Part shown: in pieces, positions 17,323 through 25,898 of the stretch
Position numbering within the stretch: position 1 is the first letter of the stretch
How the letters are laid out: the number at the start of each line of letters is the position of its first letter
NCBI GenBank assembly: GCA_020445765.1
Contig: JAGRFY010000120.1
Coordinates: 1-34,263, forward strand
Reading direction: 5' to 3'
Source of the DNA: Rhodocyclaceae bacterium
GTDB lineage: Bacteria; Pseudomonadota; Gammaproteobacteria; Burkholderiales; Rhodocyclaceae
Length of the DNA stretch: 34,263 bases
Program-made: the position numbers and the translations under genes
The notes under the pieces: generated by a model
Database searches by the model: none
What the model was told of the DNA's origin: nothing
The model's input: the letters and a program-made list of their open reading frames with translations, nothing else

Positions 17323-18084
17323 CTACTGGCTGTTACGCGGCGGACGACCCCGGCGCGGCTTGGGCTCCGCGCGCGCGCCGTGAATCCGCGAACGCAGACG
17401 CGCGATCGCCTGGCTGTGCAACTGGCATACCCGCGATTCGGACACGCCCAGTACCTCGCCGATCTCGCGCAGATTGAGATCCTGCTCGTAGTACAGGCCC
17501 ATGACCATCTTCTCGCGTTCCGGCAAGTCATCGATCGCCCGTACCAGCACGACACGCATGTTCTGATCCATCAGCATGTCGAGCGGATTGTCCTGGGCAT
17601 TGCCGACCGCGTGACGTTCGAGGTAATCGTCGTCGTCGCTGGCGGTGAAATCCTCGAAATACACCAGCTGGTAGCCGCGCGCTTCCTGCAGCATCTTCTG
17701 GTAGTCGGCGAGCGGCAGATCGAGCGCGTCGGCCAGTTCCTTTTCGCTGGGCTGGCGACCGAACTCCTGCTCGAGCTGATGGACCGCAGCCTCGATCCGT
17801 CGCATGTCGCGGCGCAGGGAACGCGGCAGCCAGTCGTTCTCGCGCAGCCCGTCCAGCATCGCGCCACGGATGCGCTGGACCGCATAAGTCTCGAACTGGG
17901 CCCCGAGGCCTTCCTCGTAACGGCTGATCGCGTCGAGCAGTCCGAGCATGCCGTTCTGGATGATGTCATCGACCTGCACGCTGGCAGGCAATTTCGCCAT
18001 CAAATGGTAGGCAATGCGCTTGACCAGCGGTGCGTATTGGGTGACCAGTTGGTCCCGATCCATGTGTCCAGATGCCGTGTACAT
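17323..18084 (-). CDS. fliA: Flagellar sigma factor FliA (sigma-28)
   Basis: Alternative sigma factor for late flagellar genes, held in check by FlgM in known systems. The 253 residues contain region 2 (LVKRIAYHLMAKLPASVQVDDIIQNGMLGLLDA, then FETYAVQRIRGAMLDGLRENDWLPRS), region 3 near 90-150, and region 4 with the helix-turn-helix LNLREIGEVLGVSESRVCQLH. A short Arg/Pro-rich tail follows. The start is the ATG ending at 18084, with GGAAAG upstream. A 128-base gap to the preceding fleN-like gene could carry its own promoter and holds a GAAA-tetraloop hairpin (CCGC/GCGG). Confidence 0.95.
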   Translation of the reverse strand: MYTASGHMDRDQLVTQYAPLVKRIAYHLMAKLPASVQVDDIIQNGMLGLLDAISRYEEGLGAQFETYAVQRIRGAMLDGLRENDWLPRSLRRDMRRIEAAVHQLEQEFGRQPSEKELADALDLPLADYQKMLQEARGYQLVYFEDFTASDDDDYLERHAVGNAQDNPLDMLMDQNMRVVLVRAIDDLPEREKMVMGLYYEQDLNLREIGEVLGVSESRVCQLHSQAIARLRSRIHGARAEPKPRRGRPPRNSQ

Positions 18085-18212
18085 ATTCTTTCCGGTCTGC
18101 TTGGGCGCCCAGTGGCCCGTATCCCTTGAAGATTGACGTCGCCCGACATGTGCCGAAGCACGCTCGCGGCGTCTTGGGTCTTCCGCTTTCGCGGCTTCTT
18201 CCGTACTCAGAC

Positions 18213-19013
18213 TCACGCTTGCTGTCTCCCCAACAGGTGTTCGCCGCGCGTCCACGCCGACAGGCGCCGCAGAAACGCCGCGGATGCTTCACGTTCGCGC
18301 CGCGGTGGCGACTGCTCGAGCAAGCGCAGCGCAAGGTCGTCGCGACCGAGCTCACCGATCAGGCGCAGCGGCAGCCCGACACGGCGACGCGCCAGTGCAT
18401 CGAGTTGCCGGAACAGATCCACTGCATCGGCCCGATCCCGGGCAGCGGCCACTGCCACCGTCAGGTCACCGGCGCCTGCGGCAGCGAGGCGTCGAATCAT
18501 GGCAAAGGCATCGGTCACGCCGCTGGCACTGGCCTCGACCACCAGCAGGTGACTCGGCGATGCGAGCACGAACGGCGATGGCCGCGACTCGGCCTCAGCA
18601 GCGCCGTGCACCACCATCAGGCTGCAATGCTTCTGTACGTCGTGCAGGCCGGTGATCAGGTGCTCTCGACGATCGTCGTCGAGCAGCGGCAGCGCCATCG
18701 CGGCGCCGGCCACCGCCAGATGCCCGAGATCCGGCGCCAGTTCGCTGACCAGCGACGAGATTCGGGTCGTGCCGTCGATCAGATGGATCAGGTCGCCGCG
18801 CGACTCGCCGGCGAATTCCGCCAGCAAGGCCGCGTCCCCCCGCCCCTCGTCGAGCACCAGCACCCGCGGCGAGCGGCGGGAGAGTTCGAGCAGCGTGCGC
18901 ACGGCGAGCCGTCGGGGCGCACGGCCGCAGGTGTACATCGCGACGACCGTCGGTGGCGCTCGTCGGAACAGCCGGCGCAGTCCGCTCGCCTGATCCTCTC
19001 GTTCGTTCAGCAT
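18213..19013 (-). CDS. Degenerate FleN/FlhG-like protein (ATPase motifs lost)
   Basis: By position (between flhF and fliA, starting one base after the flhF stop) and weak sequence pattern this is the FleN/FlhG protein, a MinD-type ATPase that limits flagellar number. The 266 residues begin MLNEREDQASGLRRLF, keeping the DQAxxLR motif through which FlhG stimulates the FlhF GTPase. The expected deviant Walker A (KGGVGKS/T) is replaced by YTCGRAPRRL at about 27-36. The switch I region reads VLVLDEGRGD instead of the usual LLDADLG, and the Walker B/DTAAG region reads MVVHGAAE. The SPSHLLVVEASASGVTDAFAMIRRL segment still aligns in pattern to FleN. It is therefore probably a pseudo-ATPase. The frame is intact, with normal base composition. 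Confidence 0.75.
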   Translation of the reverse strand: MLNEREDQASGLRRLFRRAPPTVVAMYTCGRAPRRLAVRTLLELSRRSPRVLVLDEGRGDAALLAEFAGESRGDLIHLIDGTTRISSLVSELAPDLGHLAVAGAAMALPLLDDDRREHLITGLHDVQKHCSLMVVHGAAEAESRPSPFVLASPSHLLVVEASASGVTDAFAMIRRLAAAGAGDLTVAVAAARDRADAVDLFRQLDALARRRVGLPLRLIGELGRDDLALRLLEQSPPRREREASAAFLRRLSAWTRGEHLLGRQQA

Positions 19014-19014
19014 G

Positions 19015-20511
19015 TCACACCCGCGCGCCGTGGGACATCAGCATGCCAGCCTCCTCCGGTCGCAGCTTCCACGGTGATCCTTCGGGCTGTTCCTTCAGCG
19101 CGCGGTGCAGCAGGTAGGTCCGGTTGGGCAGGTGGAGGTCCTCCGGCACACGCTGTCCATTGGCGACATAGAACAGTTCGAGCTGGTGGCGGATGGCGAC
19201 GTCGAGGGCCGGCGCCAGCGACGCCGCTTCGTCCACCTTGGTGAAGATGCACCCCGCCAGATCCGGCCCGCGATAGGCCGAAACGACATCGTCGAGGGTG
19301 TCACCACGCGACGTGGCATTGAGCAGCAGCAGGCGCGAGACCTCGCCGGCACCGACCAGCATGGCGGTCTGCTCGGCCACCATGCGATCGCGCTGGCCCA
19401 TGCCCACCGTGTCGATCAACACCATGTGACGATTGCGCAACTCCGCCAGCGTGTGACGGAGGTCGGCCGCGTCGCGCACGACGAACACCGGCACGCCGAG
19501 AATCCGACCATAGATCCGCAATTGTTCATGCGCGCCGATCCGGTAACCATCGGTGGTGATCAGGGCCAGCTTGTCGGCGCCGTGCCTGACGACGCAGCGG
19601 GCGGCGAGCTTGGCGGTGGTTGTAGTCTTGCCGACGCCGGTCGGTCCGACCAGCGCGAACACGCCCCCCTGATCGATGATGTCGGCGTCGTTGGCCATCG
19701 CGCGCAGGTCGCGACCGAGCAGGGTCTTCGCGGCGCCGCGGATGGCTGCGGGCTCCCCTTCGGCGGCGACCGAATCGGCCACGCGCCGGGCCAGTTCGGC
19801 CGAGAAACCCGCCTCCAGCAACTCGCCCATCAGGCGCGTGCGCGCCGGCGCGCTGCGGCTGACTTCGCCCCACGCAAAGCCGGCCAGCTGCCGCTCGATG
19901 ATGCTGCGGATGCCGTCGAGCTCGCCCATCAGCCGCTGGTTGTCGGCCTGCAGTTCCCGAATGCCGGCGGCGGTATCGCCCCGCGGACCGTCGTTCGCGG
20001 CCCGCACGGGCGACACGTCGGCGTCCGGCACCGCGCGTACCCGCGGCAGCGGCGCGGCGGCGGCTTCACCGACATCGCGCTGCGCAGCGAGTTGCGGCGC
20101 GACATCGACGAACAGTTCGTGGTCCACCGTCCGCCGGCGTGGCTCGCGGCCGGCCAGTCGCACCGTCTCCGGATCGACGCGCGGCGGATTGAACGGGCGC
20201 AGCCTGGCGCTGCTCGACGCGCCTTGCGCACTCTGTGCCTGCTGGCGCGATCGGGCGCGGCCGAGGCTTCGCCGGAATTCGTCTTCGGCCACCGAGTTCT
20301 GATCCGGGGCGACCGGCGCGGCCCCGGGGGTCTTGGCCGGGGCGGCAGGGCGCGCCGTCGCCGTGCTGACCGCATCCGCCGGCAGCGCAAGAATCTCGAC
20401 GCCGCCTTCGACGGCACGGTTCGACAGCACGATGGCATCGGCGCCGAGCGCTTCCTTGAGTTCCTTGAGCGCCTCACGGGCAGTCTTGGCGAAGTAGCGT
20501 CGTACTTGCAT
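19015..20511 (-). CDS. flhF: Flagellar GTPase FlhF
   Basis: SRP-type GTPase that places the flagellum at the pole. The 498 residues have the basic N-terminal B domain (MQVRRYFAKTAREALKELKE), a long low-complexity Ala/Arg/Pro region (about 50-180), an N domain with helices near 185-275, and an NG domain with P-loop GPTGVGKTTTTAKLA (289-303). Also present are TTDGYRIGAHEQLRIYG, the G3 segment LIDTVGMGQRD, and TKVDE (424-428). The start is the ATG ending at 20511, with GGAGA upstream; a GATAAT -10 box lies at 20563-20568. It heads the motility cluster here, although in many polar flagellates flhA precedes it. Confidence 0.95.
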   Translation of the reverse strand: MQVRRYFAKTAREALKELKEALGADAIVLSNRAVEGGVEILALPADAVSTATARPAAPAKTPGAAPVAPDQNSVAEDEFRRSLGRARSRQQAQSAQGASSSARLRPFNPPRVDPETVRLAGREPRRRTVDHELFVDVAPQLAAQRDVGEAAAAPLPRVRAVPDADVSPVRAANDGPRGDTAAGIRELQADNQRLMGELDGIRSIIERQLAGFAWGEVSRSAPARTRLMGELLEAGFSAELARRVADSVAAEGEPAAIRGAAKTLLGRDLRAMANDADIIDQGGVFALVGPTGVGKTTTTAKLAARCVVRHGADKLALITTDGYRIGAHEQLRIYGRILGVPVFVVRDAADLRHTLAELRNRHMVLIDTVGMGQRDRMVAEQTAMLVGAGEVSRLLLLNATSRGDTLDDVVSAYRGPDLAGCIFTKVDEAASLAPALDVAIRHQLELFYVANGQRVPEDLHLPNRTYLLHRALKEQPEGSPWKLRPEEAGMLMSHGARV

Positions 20512-20562
20512 GGTCGGTCTCCGAAGCGGCAGCGGATCGACTCCGCTCTGTCTCAGGTACCG

Positions 20563-20568
20563 ATTATC
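20563..20568 (-). promoter_or_regulatory. Candidate -10 box upstream of flhF
   Basis: GATAAT (minus strand) lies 51 bases before the flhF ATG, with no good -35 box. It is weakly similar to the sigma-28 -10 element (CGATAA core) but lacks the upstream TAAA, so sigma-70 use is more likely. No sigma-54 site was recognised. Confidence 0.3.
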
Positions 20569-20590
20569 GCGACGCCCCGGCAATCCGAAC

Positions 20591-20618
20591 GGCGGGATAA
20601 GCGGGATAAAACCCGCCT
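20591..20618 (-). terminator. Possible terminator of the DEAD-box helicase gene
   Basis: After the helicase stop codon, the minus strand can form either GGCGGG/CCCGCC or the smaller GCGGG-TTTTAT-CCCGC hairpin, both using repeated CCCGC units. No clean T run follows, so this is tentative. Confidence 0.35.
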
Positions 20619-20636
20619 ATTCCCCGACCCGGAAGC

Positions 20637-22565
20637 TCAACGCTTCTTGCGTCGCCCGGCATCGCCGGCGCCGGCCGGGGTGCCGCCCGCACGGCGCGGC
20701 TTTCGGGAATCCCCTGCGGCCGACGGTGTACGTCCGCCTTCAGGGCGCCCCTGAGCGCTTTCCCGGCGTTTTCCGGGACGTGCCGGCTTCGATGGCGGAG
20801 CCGAGCCGAAGTCCTTGCCACCTTCCCTGCGCCGCTGGAAGTCGGTTCGACCGGTGCGCGCGCCGGAAGACGGCGCATGGCCGGCGAAGTCGCGTCTAGG
20901 CAGGCGTCCATCATCGAGCACGATCCTCAGCGGAGCGCGCCTCACCCGCAGCTGTCGGAGTGACTCCAGCACGTTCGCAGGCAGGTCCGACGGCAGCTCC
21001 ACCGTGCTGAACTGGTCGAACAGTTCGATGCGCCCGATCCGACGGGAGTCGATGCCGCCCTCGTTGGCGATCGCGCCCACCAGGTCGCTCGGCGTAGCGC
21101 CGTGCGTCCGCCCGACTTCGACGCGGTAGCGCACCAGCGCCGATTGGGCCGCGGCCGGGACCGATGCGGACACGACGGCACGGTTGTTCGTGGCGACTGG
21201 CGGCGGCACCGGCTCGCCCTCCTCGAACTCGAGCCGCAGTGGCCGCTCCTTCTGCGCCAGCCAGGCCAGCGCGGCGGCGATGCGCTGCGCGTCGGTACCG
21301 AACTCCGCCTCCATCTGGCCGGCGAGGGATTCGAAGAACCCCAGCTCCCGGGTCTCCAGGATGTCGAGCACTTCCTGCTTGAAGCGGGCGACTCGCCGAT
21401 CGGCAAGCGCGGCCTTGGACGGCAGAGTCATCGCCTCGATCGGCTGTCGCGTGGCGCGTTCGATCAGCTTCAGCATGCGCCGTTCGCGCGGTGCCATGAA
21501 CAGGATCGCGCACCCGCGCCGCCCGGCCCGTCCAGTGCGTCCGATGCGGTGGATGTAGGCTTCGACATCATAGGGAATGTCGTAGTTGACGACGTGGCTG
21601 ACACGCGCGACGTCGATGCCACGGGCGGCGACGTCGGTGGCGACGACGATGTCGACACTGCCGCGGCGCAATTGCTCGACGGTGCGCTCCCGCAGCGCCT
21701 GCTGCATGTCGCCATTGAGCGGAACCGCGGCGTGGCCTCTGGCCGCGAGCCGGTCGGCCAGTTCGACCGTCGCATTCTTGGTCCGCACGAACACGATCGC
21801 GGCGTCGAGATCGTCCTCGACCTCGAGAATCCGGGTCAGCGCATCGAGCTTGTGCACGCCGCTGACCTGCCAGTAACGCTGCGTGATGGTCGGGACCGTC
21901 GCCGTCGTGGCCGCGATCTTGACCTCGCGCGGATCACGCAGGTAGCGATGGGCGACCCGGCGGATCGGTTCGGGCATGGTGGCCGAGAACAAAGCGACCT
22001 GGCGCTGCTCGGGCAAGGCATCGAGAATTCGCTCGACCTCCTCGATGAAGCCCATCCGCAGCATTTCGTCGGCCTCGTCCAGCACCACGCTGCGCAGGGC
22101 GTCGACCGCCAGGCTCTCGCGCTCCAGGTGGTCGATGATGCGCCCGGGCGTGCCGACCACCACCTGCGGCCCGCGCGCCAGCTGGCGCAACTGGATGCCC
22201 AGGCTCTGCCCGCCGTAGATCGGTAGCACGTGAAATCCCGGCAGATGGTTGGCATAGCGCTGAAAGGCTTCGGCCACCTGGATCGCCAATTCGCGCGTCG
22301 GCGTCAGCACCAGCACCTGCGGGGCATCGACGCGCGTGTCGATACGACTGAGCAGCGGCAACGCAAAGGCCGCCGTCTTGCCGGTTCCGGTCTGCGCCTG
22401 GCCAAGCAGGTCGTGGCCTTCCAGCAGCAGCGGTATGCAGGCCGCCTGAATCGGCGACGGACGCTCGTAGCCGATCACGCCAAGCGCCTCGAGCAGTGTC
22501 TCCGGCAAGCCAAGGGCGTCGAATCCCGGAATGGAGGGATCAGTTGGATGCTTCTGCGCGGTCAT
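20637..22565 (-). CDS. deaD: DEAD-box ATP-dependent RNA helicase, DeaD/CsdA type
   Basis: RNA helicase probably acting in ribosome assembly and mRNA decay, often cold-induced in relatives. The 642 residues have a complete motif set: Q motif around PSPIQ, motif I AQTGTGKT (57-64), PTRELA, DEAD at 163-166, SAT at 194-196, VATDVAARGID near 308-318 and HRIGRTGR (339-346). A C-terminal DbpA-type RNA-binding fold covers about 477-552 (YRVEVGRTHGATPSDLVGAI). A basic Arg/Gly/Pro-rich tail of about 90 residues follows. The start is the ATG ending at 22565, before the family-like N-terminus; the longer frame upstream is Arg/Pro-rich non-coding. It diverges from the ankyrin gene. Confidence 0.92.
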   Translation of the reverse strand: MTAQKHPTDPSIPGFDALGLPETLLEALGVIGYERPSPIQAACIPLLLEGHDLLGQAQTGTGKTAAFALPLLSRIDTRVDAPQVLVLTPTRELAIQVAEAFQRYANHLPGFHVLPIYGGQSLGIQLRQLARGPQVVVGTPGRIIDHLERESLAVDALRSVVLDEADEMLRMGFIEEVERILDALPEQRQVALFSATMPEPIRRVAHRYLRDPREVKIAATTATVPTITQRYWQVSGVHKLDALTRILEVEDDLDAAIVFVRTKNATVELADRLAARGHAAVPLNGDMQQALRERTVEQLRRGSVDIVVATDVAARGIDVARVSHVVNYDIPYDVEAYIHRIGRTGRAGRRGCAILFMAPRERRMLKLIERATRQPIEAMTLPSKAALADRRVARFKQEVLDILETRELGFFESLAGQMEAEFGTDAQRIAAALAWLAQKERPLRLEFEEGEPVPPPVATNNRAVVSASVPAAAQSALVRYRVEVGRTHGATPSDLVGAIANEGGIDSRRIGRIELFDQFSTVELPSDLPANVLESLRQLRVRRAPLRIVLDDGRLPRRDFAGHAPSSGARTGRTDFQRRREGGKDFGSAPPSKPARPGKRRESAQGRPEGGRTPSAAGDSRKPRRAGGTPAGAGDAGRRKKR

Positions 22566-22787
22566 GGGAACCCCAGGGAGGCGATAGGACGGATGCGATC
22601 CGCGCCGACAGGACGGCAGGCGGGCCGGAGGGACGCGCATTCTCGCAGAAGAGAGCACACATCGACGGTGGATCTGACCGGCGGCAGGTAGCGATGGCGC
22701 TCGACAAGCGTGCCGCAATGGGAATTTTTACGGCGCCAGGGCCCGCGACATCGGCTAGCATTCCGCTTTTGCAGCTAACCGAGCGCC

Positions 22788-23972
22788 GTGAGTACGAGCA
22801 ATTCCGATACCGGCACGCGCCGTCACAGTCACAGCAAGCACCGCCGGCGCAGTCGGCGCCATCGCAGACGCCGCGAACTTCGCTGGTTGCTGATCATCGT
22901 CGGCGTGCCGGTGGTGCTGCTGGCGCTTTCCGGATGGATTGCCCACCATCTGCAGAATCAAAGCGAAGACGTACCGTCCGCGCAAATCGCGAGCAGAAGT
23001 CCCGCGCCGGCGCCGCGCCCGACACTTCAGAAGTCATCGGCGCCCGCCGTTGTCGGGACGTCCGCAATCCGACGCTGCCCTCGGCTGACCGACGAAGTGC
23101 CGCCGCTGGTCGAAGCCAGTGCCTGCGGCGACCATCCTCGAATCGAGCGTCTGCTGACGGAAGGCACCGACGTGCATCTGGCGGATTCGCGCCCATCGTA
23201 CCAGGGCCAGACGGCGCTCCATCACGCGACTGCTCGCGGTGACATGGTGGCAATGACGCAACTGCTGCGTGCCGGAGCATCGGCCGACCGAACCGACGCC
23301 GCAGGCAACACGCCGCTGCATCTCCTGGCACTCGACGACAAGCTGGTCGACGACATCGCGATTGCCCGCCAGTTGATCCAGGCCGGTGCCGACATCAGCC
23401 GGCGCAACAACGCCGGCTATACCGTGATCGACGAATTGCGGGCCCGACCCCGACTCGCCCGCGCACGCGCCGAACTGGCGGCCTATCTCGATGCCACCGC
23501 GGCCCAATTGGCGAAGATATCCAAGGCGCGGGCCTATCTCGATCGGCGCGCACCGGCCCCTGACCAATTGTCCGTGCTCGAGCTCGATTCGTCGGGCGCC
23601 GACGGCCCGGTGCAGGTTGCCGGTGCGCGCGCCAACGAAGACGCACTGCGCGCCCTGGTCGCGGCCTGGGCCGGCGCCTGGAGTGCGCGCAACGTCGATA
23701 CCTACTTGTCGTTCTACGGCACCGACTTCGCGCCGGATGGCGGGATTTCCCGCGCCCAGTGGGAAGCACAGCGCCGGCAGCAGATCGGTGGCGTCGAGCA
23801 GATCACTGTGATCGTGGACAAGCTCGAGTTCGAGCTCGACGGCAACCGCGCGGTGGCGCACTTCATCCAGACTTTCCGGACGCCGAATTACCGCGAAGAG
23901 GGCCCGAAGACCCTTGTCCTCGCCCGTGATGGCGAACACTGGTCGATCGTCGCTGAACACGTGGGGCGCTGA
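22788..23972 (+). CDS. Membrane-anchored ankyrin-repeat protein with Cds6-like C-terminal domain
   Basis: A 394-residue protein of unknown function. It starts with an unusually Arg/His-rich segment (residues 11-32), then one TM helix (about 33-53), placing the rest in the periplasm by the positive-inside rule. Ankyrin-type repeats lie at about 100-215 (GQTALHHATARGDMVAMTQLLRAGA, then AGNTPLHLLALDD). The C-terminal ~110 residues (LRALVAAWAGAWSARNVDTYLSFYG, then FRTPNYREEGPKTLVLARDGEHWSIV) resemble the NTF2-like Cds6 domain found at the end of some L,D-transpeptidases. No transpeptidase catalytic domain is present. The start codon is GTG with a poor Shine-Dalgarno; no downstream start would keep the basic region. 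Confidence 0.78.
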   Translation: MSTSNSDTGTRRHSHSKHRRRSRRHRRRRELRWLLIIVGVPVVLLALSGWIAHHLQNQSEDVPSAQIASRSPAPAPRPTLQKSSAPAVVGTSAIRRCPRLTDEVPPLVEASACGDHPRIERLLTEGTDVHLADSRPSYQGQTALHHATARGDMVAMTQLLRAGASADRTDAAGNTPLHLLALDDKLVDDIAIARQLIQAGADISRRNNAGYTVIDELRARPRLARARAELAAYLDATAAQLAKISKARAYLDRRAPAPDQLSVLELDSSGADGPVQVAGARANEDALRALVAAWAGAWSARNVDTYLSFYGTDFAPDGGISRAQWEAQRRQQIGGVEQITVIVDKLEFELDGNRAVAHFIQTFRTPNYREEGPKTLVLARDGEHWSIVAEHVGR

Positions 23973-24053
23973 GCGCACGGTTTGGCGGACCCGGTTTGCC
24001 GCCGCGCCCCCTCCCGGCGGATGATGGTGGCGAGTCCATGATTACTCGTCGCG

Positions 24054-25205
24054 ATGCCCGTTCCGATCCGCCGCCTGCTCCTGACCACACTGCCGCTCGC
24101 CGCGATGGCCGCGCTGTTCTGGTGGCTGACGAGGCCGCAAGCGATCGACGTGCTGGTCGTAGAGGTCGGCTTCGGCGATGTCGAAGCCACCCTCGCCAAC
24201 ACACGCGCCGGCGAAGTCGAATCGTGCCGGCGAGCCAAGCTGTCGACCATTGCCGGTGGCAGGATCGAATACATCGGCGTGCGCGAAGGCGACGATGTGG
24301 TGGCCGGCCAGTTGCTGATGAGCCTGTGGAACGAGGATCAGCAGGCCCAGCAATCGGTGGCCCGGGCAGCACTCGAGAGCGCGCGGCGCCGAGTCGGCGA
24401 GATCTGCACGCAGGCACGCAACGCCACCGACGAGGCCAGGCGGCAGCAAGCCTTGCTCGACCGCGGTTTCGTCTCGGAATCCCGCGAACAACAGGCCAGC
24501 GCCGAAGCCCGGGCGCGCCAGGCGGCCTGTGCGACAGCCCGATCCGAGGTCGAGGCGGCCGAAGCCCGCGTGGTGGCAACCCAGGTCGAACTCGACCGGA
24601 CCCGTCTGATTGCGCCGTTCGACGGCACCATCGCCCAGATCACCGGCAAGCTCGGCGAATACACCACGCCCTCGCCCCCCGGCATCGCGATGCCGCCGGC
24701 GATCGACCTGATCGATCGCAGCTGTCTCTATGTCAAGGCGCCGATGGACGAGGTCGATGCACCGAAGATCCGGGCGGGCCAGCGCGCAGTGGTGACGATC
24801 GACGCCGTGCCGGGGCGTCGGTTTGCAGCGCGCGTCCAGCGCATCGCCCCCTACGTCGCCGCGATCGAGAAGCAAGCACGCACCGTCAATGTCGAAGTCG
24901 CATTCGAAGATCCAGGCGAGGCCGCCGGACTGCTGGTCGGCTACAGTGCCGACGTCGAGATCCTGCTGGACCGGCGCGAGCACGTGCTGCGCATCCCGAC
25001 CGCGGCGATCCGCGACGGCAACCGAGTCCTGCTGCTGAGGGAGGACGGCCTGCTGGTCGAGCGAAGCATCGATGCCGGCATCGCCAACTGGGAATTCACC
25101 GAAGTCCGGTCCGGTCTCGCAGCCGGTGAACTGGTCGTCACGTCGCTCGAACGCGAAGGGGTGAGCGCCGGCGCCCATGCCCGCATCGAATCGGGCGCCC
25201 ACTAG
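24054..25205 (+). CDS. MacA-like periplasmic adaptor (HlyD/MFP family)
   Basis: Membrane-fusion protein of 383 residues, first gene of a four-gene ABC export system. An N-terminal TM/signal anchor at about 8-25 is followed by a split lipoyl domain (GGRIEYIGVREGDDVVAGQLL, and later LIAPFDGTIAQI). Between them is an alpha-helical hairpin (about 88-182) rich in Ala/Gln/Arg/Glu. Beta-barrel and membrane-proximal domains follow. It would bridge the inner-membrane transporter to the periplasm or an outer-membrane channel. The downstream ATPase gene starts 12 bases after its stop. The substrate cannot be deduced. No TolC-like gene is nearby. Confidence 0.9.
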   Translation: MPVPIRRLLLTTLPLAAMAALFWWLTRPQAIDVLVVEVGFGDVEATLANTRAGEVESCRRAKLSTIAGGRIEYIGVREGDDVVAGQLLMSLWNEDQQAQQSVARAALESARRRVGEICTQARNATDEARRQQALLDRGFVSESREQQASAEARARQAACATARSEVEAAEARVVATQVELDRTRLIAPFDGTIAQITGKLGEYTTPSPPGIAMPPAIDLIDRSCLYVKAPMDEVDAPKIRAGQRAVVTIDAVPGRRFAARVQRIAPYVAAIEKQARTVNVEVAFEDPGEAAGLLVGYSADVEILLDRREHVLRIPTAAIRDGNRVLLLREDGLLVERSIDAGIANWEFTEVRSGLAAGELVVTSLEREGVSAGAHARIESGAH

Positions 25206-25217
25206 TCGGATCCCGCC

Positions 25218-25898
25218 ATGAGCCAGATCGAGCTCGACGAAGTCGATCGCATCTTCGAGATCGGCGACACCTGCGTACACGCGCTCAAGTCGATCTCGTT
25301 GGCCATCGATGCAGGCGAGTACCTCGCCGTGATGGGGCCTTCCGGGTCGGGCAAGTCCACCCTGCTCAACCTTCTGGGCCTGCTCGACCGGCCGACCCAC
25401 GGCCAGTATCGGCTCGAAGGACACGAGGTCGGTGCGCTGCCGCCCGACCAGCAGGCGAGGGTCCGCAGCGAACGGATCGGATTCGTGTTCCAGAGCTTTC
25501 ATCTGGTGCCCCGCCTGAGCGCGGCGGAAAACGTCGCACTGCCGATGATGCTGGCCGGAATCGCGGCCGGTGAGCGCCAGCGACGCGTGGCAGAAGCGCT
25601 GGCCGCGGTCGGCCTCGAATCGCGGGCCGACCACCGTCCGCAACAGCTCTCCGGCGGCCAGCGCCAGCGCGTCGCAATCGCCCGCGCGACGATCATGCGG
25701 CCCGCCGTCCTGTTGGCGGACGAACCCACCGGCAATCTCGACCGCGCCACCGGCACCGAGGTCACCGAACTGCTCGAGGGGCTCAACCGCGGCGGCACTA
25801 CGCTGATCGTCGTCACCCACGACCCGGCGATAGGCGAGCGCGCCCGCCGCTGCCTGCAGATGGAAGACGGCGCCGTGCGTGCCGACCAGCGGCGATGA
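25218..25898 (+). CDS. ABC transporter ATPase, MacB/LolD type
   Basis: A 226-residue nucleotide-binding subunit. It has Walker A GPSGSGKST (40-48), Q-loop Q92 in FVFQSFHLVPRLSA, signature LSGGQ (144-148), Walker B and D-loop VLLADEPTGNLD (164-175) and switch H201. The TGNLD and FQSFHL patterns are typical of the MacB/LolD/FtsE subfamily, which uses mechanotransmission across the membrane. Its stop codon overlaps the start of the first permease gene (ATGA), indicating coupled translation. Confidence 0.95.
   Translation: MSQIELDEVDRIFEIGDTCVHALKSISLAIDAGEYLAVMGPSGSGKSTLLNLLGLLDRPTHGQYRLEGHEVGALPPDQQARVRSERIGFVFQSFHLVPRLSAAENVALPMMLAGIAAGERQRRVAEALAAVGLESRADHRPQQLSGGQRQRVAIARATIMRPAVLLADEPTGNLDRATGTEVTELLEGLNRGGTTLIVVTHDPAIGERARRCLQMEDGAVRADQRR

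Noticed and set aside
18085-18255. An N-terminal extension of FliA of 57 residues.
   Set aside because: The extra segment is Arg/Glu-rich without sigma-factor similarity and would overlap the end of the fleN-like gene; the ATG ending at 18084 fits the family.
20512-20636. A sigma-54 or sigma-28 promoter for flhF.
   Set aside because: No GG-N10-GC sigma-54 pattern of good quality and no TAAA element for sigma-28 were found; only a lone GATAAT box is visible.
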